Assembly: GCA_035772735.1 (NCBI GenBank)
Contig: JASDFA010000010.1
Location: forward strand, 133,427,001-133,491,000
Length of the DNA: 64,000 bases
DNA from: Datura wrightii
Taxonomy: Eukaryota; Streptophyta; Magnoliopsida; Solanales; Solanaceae
Direction: 5' to 3'
Numbering within the stretch: the first letter of the stretch is position 1; each line of letters begins with the position of its first letter. Shown here piece after piece: positions 36,041 through 46,502 of the stretch. A program made the translations under genes and the position numbers. The notes under the pieces were generated by a model that was given only the letters and a program-made list of their open reading frames with translations, had not been told where the DNA came from and ran no database searches.

Positions 36041-37311
36041 CTACAATTGAGCTTGGTTAGCTATCATGGTCTTGAACATCTCCTCAATGCTGGGTGATGG
36101 TGGTGGAGGAGGTGCATTGTTGTTTCTGAATTGAGATTGGTAGTTCTGTTGCCCTCCTTGGTTTCTTTGCACACCCTGACCCGAACTTTGGCCTTGATGG
36201 TTGTTGCTACCCCATGAGAAGTTAGGATGATTCCTCCAATTTGAATTGTAGCTACTACCATACTGCTGGTGATTTCTTTGTGCATTACCCACAAAGTTTA
36301 CTGAGTCAGGATTGGCTCCACGACACTCAGCTGAGTGCTCACTGCTTCCACACACTTCACACCACATTTGCTGGACTGCATTAACTGGAGCTGAAGGCTG
36401 GTTCAAAGTCATGTTGCTGAAGTGGTTGTTCAATTGATTTTGCAAGGCAGCTATCTGTGCAGCGATAGCTGTAAACCCATCCACTTCAAGCACTCCTGCT
36501 GCTTTCCTTGTCCCACCTCGTGATGAATCAGCATTCCATTCTGGATTGCCCTGTGAAATCCGGTTTAGCAAGGTATACAGCTCCTCATAAGTCTTTTCCA
36601 GCGCTTACCCTCAAGCTGCTGAATCTAGCAATATTTTGGTGTGGGGTTCCAAACCCTCAATAAATGTGTGCACCAACACCTCATTGGACTGATGATGATG
36701 AGGACAGTCCCGCAACATGGATTTAAATATCTCCCAGGCTTGATATAAATTTTCTCCCTCCCTCTGTTTGAAACTTAGAATTTGACTTCTAAGTCTTGCT
36801 GTTTTACCAGAGGAAAAAACCTTATCAAGAACTTCCGTGCAAGATCATCCCACGTTGAAATAGAATTTGGTGGCTCAGCTTTCAACCACCTCTTGGCTTC
36901 TCCATGTAAGGAGAATGGAAATAAGGTAAGCCGGACATAATCAGGTGACACTCCAGCGGGTATGTAAGTGTCACTTATCTCCAAAAAGTTTTGGAGATGC
37001 TGTTGTGGGTCTTCATGAGGGAGACCGGTAAATTGCCCGCTTGTGTGCAACAATTGCACCATATTTTGCTTGAGTTCAAATCTCCCTCCAGGATCTGGTT
37101 TGCGGATACTTGATGTAACATTATTGGCATGTGGGATTGCCACTTCGCGAACCAGCCTTGCTGCTGCTTCTTCGGGCACTAACACTGCCCTTACAACCGG
37201 TGGATTCTGTTGTTGCTCCATAATAGTCTGTCTGAGCAACTGCAACTTTCTTTGTAGAGCTTCTCTTCTCTTACTGTGAAATATACGTTCTGGCTCTATA
37301 TAAGATTCCAC
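36041..37311 (-). pseudogene. Element B gag pseudogene
   Basis: The N-terminal part (37311-36775) begins MESYIEPERIFHSKRREALQ. It contains FELKQNMVQLLHTSGQFTGL, EDPQQHLQNFLEISDTY and the gag core RLTLFPFSLHGEAKRWL and DDLARKFLIRFFP. A frameshift near 36800 and a stop near 36612 (DSAA*G) break it. The C-terminal part (36571-36041) has LLNRISQGNPEW and a CEVCGSSEHSAEC zinc-knuckle-like segment followed by Asn/Gln/Gly-rich sequence. It would form the particle shell if intact. Confidence 0.88.
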
Positions 37312-37448
37312 CAGCTCTTTGTCTCTTGCCAGTGTTCACAGCAATTAAGTCTGCAAAATACAGGCTAAGACCAAGTTGTCAACACTTAAGAAAATAAGAA
37401 TACAGTAAATTAACACTTAAAACAAATTCACCAATTGCCAAGTCCCCG

Positions 37449-37466
37449 GCAACGGCGCCAAAAACT
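37449..37466 (-). other. Element B primer-binding site
   Basis: Reverse complement reads TTTTTGGCGCCGTTGCCG and continues GGGAC. It matches the tRNA-Asp type site of Athila elements and directly abuts the LTR, which fixes the minus-strand orientation. Confidence 0.88.
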
Positions 37467-38889
37467 TGTTCGGGTCGTTTGCTACGGGTGTATAAAACTC
37501 ACACGCAAGTGCACGTGGTCGAACAAGTAGTAAGTGGCTTTAGTAAGCCAAGTATCGATCCCACAGAGACTTGGGTTAAGTGCAATTTGCTCAAGTATAC
37601 TATAGTTTATTCCTAAATATGCTGACAACAACGTAACCAAAAAGTTGATAAGTTGTTTGATAAATTTTATACTAAACTAAGAACAATTATCTACTTTGAA
37701 TTTGAACTATGGATAAGAGCATGCTGAGGTTAAACGAACATGTAATGAAACTGATTATCATCATAAATTGGTTACTCTTTTCTTCCAGTTGCTAGCCAAG
37801 AACATTTGCCAAGAGATTAAAACTCTCGTATTTAATCTCACTTAAGAATAATGAACCATCCGTCTACATTTCTGTGATCAAATACAATTCATGTTCTAGC
37901 CATACAATTCCGGTTCCTAAATTGACTAATACGAATTTCAGGTATATTTCTATCCTAAAGGCACATCAAAACTCAGTTTTCCCAAACCAAGTAAAGAACA
38001 ATATCCTATTAATTCGCAACTTTCCAATTTCGTGCTCTCTGGAGTGAAATCGGACTTTTTAGATGTACATTAATGTAGGCCACACACCAATGCAGTAAAA
38101 ACAAGAATTAATAGAACAACATGGAAGAAAAAGATGAAAAACCATATAATCAATAATTAAAATTCATCACAAGTGTTCATAACCTCAGCAAGGAAGGGAA
38201 TTAGCCACTCATTTGTGGATTAATCATCATAAAACGAGTGTTAATCATACAAGCAATTGAATTAGAGAAGAAAGAAAGAGAGAAAAAACCCTAAACTTTT
38301 CGTCCCTCAACTGCCTGTAACCCACGTCCTTGCTCCACCAAGTCTCAATTATGAAAAATGAACTTAAGTGTTCTATTTATACTAGTGAGAATTTTTTCCG
38401 GACTAATGAGCAACGTGTCACGGAGTGCATCGCGGAGCACTGCTTCCGTGACACGCCATGAACGCGGACCCTCACTGGAACTGGGGGTCCGGGAATTCAA
38501 GCTCAACGTGGCACGACGTGCATCGTGGAGCACTAGCTCCGTGCCACGGAGCAAACGCGGACCTTCACTGGAAATTTGGTGAATTTTCACCCTCCAGGCA
38601 GAATGCCTCCGCGATGGCAGCGTGACACGGCTCCATCGCGGAGCCCCTTTGATTCATGCTGTCCAATGCCTTTTCCTTGCTCGCATCCAAGTCCAACTCC
38701 GATATCATCCAACATGCATTTTAGCTTCCCGAAATCACATTTTACCTGCAAAACAATGCTAATCATGTTGGTTAGTATAAATTCACATTTTATTACCAAT
38801 TACATGAAAATGTATACACATTGCTAGATAAATAAGGCAAAAATGATACTTTTGAGTATCACTTGGGCATATAAATCTGCCTAAGATTA
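37467..38889 (-). repeat. Element B 5' LTR
   Basis: Plus orientation starts TGTTCGGGTCG and ends AAGATTA (CA mutated to TA). The hairpin is at 38415-38454 and a second inverted repeat follows near 38508. Nearly identical to 29114-30525. Confidence 0.9.
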
Positions 38890-38898
38890 GGGAGATAT

Positions 38899-41195
38899 TG
38901 TAATACCCCGAAAAGGACTAAGAGTAGACCCAGAATTTGAATTTAAAAAGTGCAAAAAATTGGCAATAACATCACAGGACGGGCGACTCAACGACTCATG
39001 GGTGGATACCACGAGTCATCGAAAGCAGACGTGGAATGGGGGGTTTAGGGAAGCAGTGGTGACAATGGACGGTGTAACAACTAGTTGTCAGGAACAACGA
39101 GTCATTGTTACCAATCATTGGAAGGACTAAGCTTAGGCTGAGGGGGGAACAACGGGACATCCCATGATTCGTGGTGAGAAGCAATGACCCGTTGTTTCTA
39201 GTCGTTGTTTGAGGGTTTATAATTTCAGTGCATACAATGGATGGAGACCACGACTCATTGAATCCCACCCCGAGTCGTGGTGAGGTTCGTGGAAAGGAAA
39301 GTCTGAATGGTCAAGGGGTTGACAACGGTCGATCCAACTAACCATTGATTGATGCAATGACTCATCCTGACGAGTTGTGGGAAGAATCTAAGGATGTCAT
39401 GAGGCGTGGATCCAATGAATCAATACCACGAGTCTTGGTATATTGCAACGACCCATTGGGTCGGTCGTTGGTCCGTCAGGAGCAGTTTTCAAGGAAATAA
39501 TTTTAAGGGAATTTTCGACTTTTCCACATTTTAAGACCCTAAAACTACATCGTTTTTGATATTTTTTTGAGTGTGATAAGATGCGTTAAGTCTTTTATGC
39601 ATGCCCATTCTCATGCAAAAGCTTAGAGAGATTTTTGGGAGATTCAAGGTCTTCTTCCCCAAGTTTCCATCTAATTCTTTGTGGGTATTCAAGGAACTTC
39701 ACATCTATCCATTTCCAGGTATGTAGGATCTTAGAATGGATGAAATTCTTCCTCATCCATGCCCAAATTTCGAATTTAATCATGAATCCTCCTATTCAAT
39801 TCCATGGGATTTACCCAAATGCATGAAAATATGATTTCTCTTTATGGGTTTGATTTAATTGAGTTTTAATTGTTGAATTATGAATGATGGGCAGGTTTTA
39901 TATTATTTTCTTGAAAATTATGTTTCAAACTTTTAAATCTAAAATGCCCATTGCTGAGAGTTCATGAAAGTTATGATTTATGATGAATATTCAACATTTT
40001 GAGTTTATTGATGATGGAAAAACACGATTTCAAGTTACCCATATTTATGAGCATATTTTGAAAGAATTGAATATGATGAAGTATTGGGCAATGCCCACAT
40101 GTTGAAGAATGATTTATGATTTATGAAGCGAATTGCATGATTTATCGATTTATGATGTTGGCTGATGCAAAGGGCCTATGATTCTTGGCTAAGCATGTTT
40201 TAAAGGGGATCAATGATGATAAATGTTATATTTTAGCCAATTAATCTTAATGCATGATGTTATTGATTTATGTATGAGCCTATATGCGTGTTTTTGGGAG
40301 CCGTGTCTAGCACCGAGCAGCCCGACGTTCAAAGGACTACGCCGGTGTCTCATAATGATGTGCCACCTCGATTTCTAAATGATATGATGTATTGATAATG
40401 ATCCCCTCATATCACGCCTAATGCACGACCCTTGCCTGGCAAGCCAGGGTCGGCTCTGCTCACTTGAGTGAGACAGTGGGGCATCATGAAAGGCTCTACC
40501 ATGATGGTGTCGGTTATGACGAGTTCTCCCATTGTTCCGCATGTTTTGTGCATCATTATATCTAAGTTATTGGCTCAAGTTATGTTTTGATAATGTTTAC
40601 TTACGATTATGATTATGAACGCTTTATGAATGATTTGAAAGCCTTGAGCCTTATGTCTTCTTACGGAGTTTATAATATATGCATGATGTCTTTCTCCTAC
40701 GTTTACTTATAAGTTTTATTTTACTTTTAAATGCCCGTTTTACTTACCTTGCATACTCGGTACATTTTACGTACTGACCGCATACCTTCTATGTTGTATC
40801 GTTTCATGATACAGGATCCGGATCTCCGGTTCATCCTCATCCTTAGTTCATCTCAGCTTACGTTCCCAACTTATTGGTGAGTCCTCATGTTCCGAGGGTT
40901 GTTTAACAGAATTTTATGTTATCTTATATTCCAGTAGTATTTGGGTTAGTTGGGGATGTTGTCTTATCAACCCATTGTATGTAATAGAATCTTTCAGACA
41001 ATGTGTAGTATTCAACTCATGTGTACACTTAGTATTTTCTGGTGTTATGCTATATTTACGTTTCCACTTGTTTATACAAAGTATTCCACTTTATTAAATG
41101 ATATTAGATGTATGCATGTGTCATAAGTCGACTTGGGGTCTCTCGGGGTCCCTTGTCCCGTGTATACGATCCGGGCGTACGTTCGGGTCGTGACA
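38899..41195 (+). repeat. Element A 3' LTR
   Basis: Starts TGTAATACCCCGAAAAGG after AGGGAGATAT and ends GGGTCGTGACA, followed by the TSD AAATT. It differs from the 5' LTR at many scattered sites, more than the two LTRs of B differ from each other. Confidence 0.9.
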
Positions 41196-43100
41196 AAATT
41201 GCCGTTAAAGGTCAATATTTTTAATGGCTGTTAGAATGACTACAAATATCTCTTTTGAAAACATCTTAGTTAGCATATAGCGTCAATTTTAATGACAGGT
41301 AAATTCAACTAAATTGCCACTAATAGTTAACAACTTTAACGACAATTGTTTGGAGGCAATTATAGAAGCTACAATATCCGTTGTGAAACGATTTTAATTC
41401 ACCCATTAGCGTGTCCCTGTATAACCGGTAAACGTTATTAAATTAACACTAAAACTCACAAACTTTAACCATTATTTGTTGAGCAGCCATTAATAATGGC
41501 TACTACATTTGTCCAAACTGATCTAGTTTGCAGTTCTAGAGATTACTTTTATTACTAGAAAACCCAAAAAGATTATTAGTAATGGTGAGCCTCTTAATGG
41601 CAAGAAAGTTTAACAAATGCTAAAAAAATTAACTATTAATTTATAAAATATAATGTATCTCATTAAATCTAATGTCTTCAAATAATTTCCTCAACTCTTC
41701 ATCATATTGTAATCTTCCATATGTGAAATTTTTTAATATCAGACTGTAAACCTGAAATAAAATAAATAAATCAAATATGAAACAAAATATATACAAATAA
41801 TGAAATACCAAAGTGATATAAAACACATTTCAACTATTCTTAAGCTTAGTGAAACTCAGTCACGAGCTGACTATTTACAGGAAACTACCTGGGCAAGACA
41901 AAAGGCAATGACTACCATTAGATAAAGAAATGAAAAACTAGTTTCTATTTTAGTTAATCATACAAATATTTTTCCAGAAGGTGCTCTAATTAATATTTAG
42001 AAGCACTTCTATTTTTTGGGTGATTGAATCACATGTATTGTTAATGGAGGTTGAGGCCTACACCTTATCCTTTCTGCATTAAGCTTAATACAACACCTCC
42101 TAGATTATACTGGAAACTTTTAAAAACAATAATGCAGTCAAGAGAATTGGAGAAAAAATATCTCTTACATACAAATCCAAAGTTAACATATAATAGTAAC
42201 ATATTTCCAAAATAAGAGAAACGAAATCAATTCAACTATTACAACTCCAAAGTAGTTTATTTATTTATTTTAAGGTAAAGATTATAGTCTTCCAATTCAA
42301 TTAACAAAATTTTTATACTAGATTTACCACAAGGACATAGTAGCCACTGTACTTTCGCCAATAGTAGGTCATAAAGAATATAACATGATGCATTGCCAAA
42401 AGAAGAGAAAGATAAGATTGAGTTTATCCCGTGTTGGTCTGTTAGGAATTTAGGATATGCAAAACAAGATTTATAGAGCTCGAAACATAAAAGACAAGTA
42501 GTACCATCAGAGAGGCAAATATTCAAAATCTGGATACGATTCACACAATAGTGGTAAAATAGTTGAGAGGCATAGAGTAGAATTTTACCAGCAACCCAAT
42601 ATATATCAGCTAGTGCGCATTCTCTGATCAGTTTGATGTTGTAGCTAGTAACCATGGTGAAACTGGAAATGAATGGAAAACATAATCAAAAACTAGAAAC
42701 TGGACAGAAAAGAAGTAAGATCTCTTAATTAGAAATAAATTGAGGATGATTAGCATGCTAGGCATTGTTCCATGAGAAAGAAAAACATGTAAATCTGACT
42801 ATTTACATTAAAATTGATAGGTCTTAAAATTAAAATGAATATAGAAGTATATATGAATTTGAAGTCCAGTTATATCTTAAATGATATTATACAGAAATAG
42901 GAACAATAAAAGTTCTCACATAGATCATTAAACCATGGTAAAAATCTGAACCTAGCCAAATTTGATAAATAGAATCTTTAGAGTATCCAGGCGGTCTTAG
43001 CAGAGAATTGAGTCAGAAATCATAAATTAAGATTTGGAAAAAGATGAAATAAAAAGAAAACTTAAAACAAGCTTTGTTTGATTACTAATATACAATAAGT
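41196..43100 (-). mobile_element. CACTA 3' subterminal and untranslated region
   Basis: From 41201 it continues the sequence interrupted at 21713. Repeats CTTTAACGACAATTG with GGAGGCAATTATAG (41333-41370) and CTTTAACCATTATTTG (41463-41480) match the left end. From about 41520 to 43100 I see only AT-rich DNA. A 132-codon minus frame at 42257-42655 is unlike anything I recognise. Confidence 0.6.
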
Positions 43101-43104
43101 GTGA

Positions 43105-43327
43105 CAATGTCCAACAAGATTGATGATAGTTTTTTCAGTTGGGATGAAGCTAGCAGGGGAGCTAGTAACAGAAGCAGATGGAGGATTATTCCAGCTTGCA
43201 TTTGGTGGACTATATGGAGACAAAGGAAAGGTAGATGTTTTGAAAATAGGAGCAGCAACTTACAGGACATCAAATTAAACTATATTTTGCTATTCTGCTC
43301 TTGGTTGTTGTTGTTATTGTTGTAGAT
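43105..43327 (+). pseudogene. LINE reverse-transcriptase C-terminal fragment
   Basis: A 74-codon frame reads FFSWDEASRGASNRSRWRII, then PACIWWTIWRQRKGRCFENR and LQDIKLNYILLFCSW. This is the conserved tail of plant L1-type LINE polyproteins, after the RT and zinc-binding region. It ends in a simple TTG-rich tail (TTGTTGTTGTTATTGTTG, about 43305-43323) as non-LTR elements often do. It is a 5'-truncated copy inside the CACTA 3' region, in the opposite orientation to the transposase. Confidence 0.7.
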
Positions 43328-43890
43328 AGAAAATAGAAGCAAAAGTTGAAAACAATAAATAATTACTAAGAAATCACAAATAGTTACAACCAGAATATTG
43401 GTAATATATATCAACTTCATAATCTAATCCTAATATTTGGGTATTTAACTCCAACGTTTGCAAGTGTTCCAAACTCAATTGAACCATAGTTTCTCATTTT
43501 ATATTTGGCCCAACAAGTAACGATTGAACTCAACCAAAGACAAGCTACATGAATGGATCCAATTTACTTGTCCACAATCTATGAGTGATGAGTTTTCTAA
43601 TATAGATTGATCAGGATAATATGAAACTAAACCACATAGTAAACAGAGGAAAACTCAACCAGTAGCGTCGGAGAATATAGATAAGTAGTACCTTGAGAAG
43701 GTGGAGCATTTTCAGTAACACTAGATATCTTTGATGTTTGTGGTACTTGTTTATTGCCATTATTGGCATTAGGCACCTGATAAATATTACCATGTAAGTT
43801 AACAACACCTTTATAAGATTAAAATTTCATTAAGAAAATCTAAAATATATGAAATTGAGTTACCTGTTCACTTGAGGTGTCATTGATATT
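43328..43890. other. CACTA internal sequence, nothing recognised
   Basis: AT-rich DNA between the LINE fragment and the TNPA-like gene. It may hold the 3' untranslated region of that gene. No coding sequence is evident. Confidence 0.5.
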
Positions 43891-46179
43891 TTAAGGCATA
43901 GATTCTTTAGGAGTATATTTGCGTATTAATTGTCTCATTTGATACAATTCTGAGTGCATGTTCTCTTGATTTTGTTTCATCAGATTCATTTCTTGATTTT
44001 GTTTCATCAGATTCATTTCTTGATTTTGTTTATCCTTTAACTTTATTATCTCCCGTTCTAACCTTTGTACAACCTCATTAGATGAATTCTCTGGAACAAT
44101 ATTTCCTAGGGAAGATTTACTACCCCATAGAACAGAAGGGGTTGGACGAAGTCCCAAACCACGAACATACCCACTTTTGTCATTTCCTAATACCTGAGAA
44201 TACACATCGCCTTCTCAAGCAACACTCTGAGGAGGTTGGTCAGTAGACCTCTCACTGCTTATCCTTTCATTTATCATGTCCTGACCAAAGAATGCATAAT
44301 AAATTCAATTTAGAATTCATGTATCCTCTTTTAAGTTTTTCTTCTAACCGTTTCCAAATTTAGAAAATAAAAGAATGAAGAAATCTTACAATTGTCTTGG
44401 CAGAATCATCATCTGGTGGTCTACCATCTTTACGTTTCTTATGCGTTAGTAAGAAAATTTGTGCTCGTGTAGGCTCTATTCTATTTTCAGTCTAATACAA
44501 TAAATTTAATGTCAGATATACATGACGAAAAGGGTTTTAAAATTTTATAGTTTGTAATCTCAGAGATTTACATGCTCATCCATCAAGGTAGCAATACTTT
44601 TTGATCCTCCTATGTGAGGCATCTTTTGCTTGGCCCTATTATTTCAATTTGTTTGGGTGCGTCTCTATCATTAAAATATTAAAATATGTCTTATAAAATA
44701 TTAATAAAACTTAATATAAATAGAACTAAAATACGACGAAATAAGCAACTATGAGTACATTCTAAAGATTCGTTGATACCTTTGCTTTTTCAGAAAGCCA
44801 ATAAGAGACAAGACTGCTCCATTGATCCCTTGGTGTGCGACGTGGTCTATTTTTTAGCAAAGCGTCTTTAGTCTTATACTTCGGCATACAATCACCTTTT
44901 AGATCACATTTATAATCTTTCCATTTCTTTCCTAGAGACTTTAAGACAAACGCTTCTCCACGTTTTGGAATAGTGAACTTCTTCTGAAAAAAATAAATGT
45001 CAATATTTAGAAGATAGCATCATGTATAAAATATTGAGCATATTCACATAATAATAATAAGAACTACTTCATACCCTCACAAAATTCAGCAATTTCTTCT
45101 TTTCCTCGTTGTCAAAAATTCTCCAATCATTTGCCTGTAGAGGTGTTAGTTCTGGAGTTTTTGCAACAATGCCTAGAAAGCTAGAAAGATTTCGTCCCTC
45201 TTTTCCAACAACTTGGTTACGACTATTAAAAAACACCTCAACTGTCTTTCCCGGAGAAAGTTTCCAAATATCTTTTAGCAAAGTAGGCCCACAAACCTTT
45301 TTTGTCTTTGAATTACCTAGAATGAAGATTCAAAGGTCATCAAATGGCAAAACTTTTATGTTTAAAGGTTTATTTAACATTAACAGAATATTAAGGTCAT
45401 CAATCAAAGAGAAGTCCTTGAGAGCTGTAACAAGTGAGTTAGAGCAGCACCATAAAAGAATCTAACACTATCAAGTCTCTATTAAGACTTAAAGTCTTTA
45501 CGATGACAGCTGGAAACTGAAGCCTTGACTAACTCAACTATGAAAAATGGTTGCTTTGAAATGGAAAGGATGAAAGGCACTTCTTGGGCTTATCGATATT
45601 GATATTTGAGAGAGAAAGAGAATGAAGAATAATTACTCAAAATTGTGAAAAAATATGAAGGGAACTAAGTTAATAAGTGTTATGGCCTTGTGGGATTCGA
45701 GGGAGGGGGGTTGTTCAACAGAGATGAGAGTGGAGGAGGCATAGTGTTCAATCACATTGTTCTGGCAGATAGGCCTCACACTAATACAATGGGTATCCAG
45801 TTTCCTCCCAATGGCAGAGAGAGAAAGAGAGAGAAACTATACATAATTATGAATAATAAAATATAAAAAAGAGAGAGAGAGAGAGAATTATTTGAGAAGA
45901 TAAAGCTCTCATAAGTGATAAAATATAATTAACCATAGAAAAAATATTACCTGATTCATCATTATGTTGAACCTCAGTGCCACCAATAGAACTATTCGAC
46001 TCATTAGATTAACCATCATGCGCTTGGGTTTCATAATCATTCTGACTATTTATCAACTACTCAATATAAGATTGGGCTCGAGAGTAGTTCGGACCATCCA
46101 TCAATTGCTCAATATACCGTTGCACATCTTCATCATCACATTGTTGAATCTCAAATCTAGTGCGACCTCTAGTTTGCAT
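43891..46179 (-). pseudogene. CACTA TNPA-like protein (Transposase_24) pseudogene
   Basis: In CACTA elements the TNPA-type protein binds subterminal repeats and assists the transposase. A likely first exon (46179-45951) reads MQTRGRTRFEIQQCDDEDVQ, with stops TAG and TAA further on. A second exon from 45316 has GPTLLKDIWKLSPGKTVEVF, FNSRNQVVGKEGRNLSSFLG and LTPLQANDWRIF, the conserved Transposase_24 domain. Later fragments have WSSLVSYWLSEKAK (about 44800), AQIFLLTHKKRKDGRP (about 44450) and a coiled-coil end with QNQEMNLMK repeated (about 43970-44040). Exon edges beyond these are not resolved. Confidence 0.78.
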
Positions 46180-46502
46180 AGTTCCTTATCCAAAATGAAG
46201 TAATTATCTAGCTGCACTAAGTTGTACTAATACCAAATTAATAGACAGGTGCAAAATTAGAAGAAAACATGCTTCTATAAAGCAACAAAATATAAGTAAA
46301 AGTATAAATAAATGTAAGCATAAAGAATTCACTCAAAACTTTCCATAAACAACCAACACAAATATGAAAAATTCATAGTTGACTAACATGCATCTTCTAT
46401 AAAGCAAAAAAGACTTCTTCAAATTTTTATATTAAAAAATAGTCAACCCCTAGAGGTTCTTCAATAACACTTGCAAAAAAAACTTTATAAGTACCACCTA
46501 TC

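Larger units (their letters stand above)
29114..38889 (-). mobile_element. Element B: Athila-like, pol-less Ty3/Gypsy element
   Basis: LTRs at 29114-30525 and 37467-38889 differ at few positions. TSD is GGGAG (29109-29113 and 38890-38894). Read on the minus strand: 5' LTR, PBS TGGCGCCGTTGCCGGGGA (tRNA-Asp type, hallmark of Athila and related lineages), gag, an Athila-type protease, 1.3 kb non-coding DNA, an ORF of the 'putative plant transposon protein' family, a polypurine tract (GTGTGGGGTAAG) and the 3' LTR. I find no RT, RNase H or integrase, so it must rely on another element. Confidence 0.88.
21714..41195 (+). mobile_element. Element A: Ty3/Gypsy Tekay (Del) retrotransposon
   Basis: Complete in outline: LTRs 21714-24018 and 38899-41195, perfect TSD AAATT (21709-21713 and 41196-41200), tRNA-Met PBS, gag, protease, RT, RNase H, integrase, a C-terminal chromodomain-like segment and a polypurine tract. 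Element B (29114-38889) is nested in the polypurine tract; without B and one TSD copy A is about 9.7 kb. The coding region is broken by many stops and at least one frameshift, so it cannot transpose on its own. Confidence 0.92.

Noticed and set aside
42257..42655. 132-codon minus frame in the CACTA 3' region
   Set aside because: Codes for nothing I recognise, lacks leader or splice context, and lies in AT-rich untranslated DNA.
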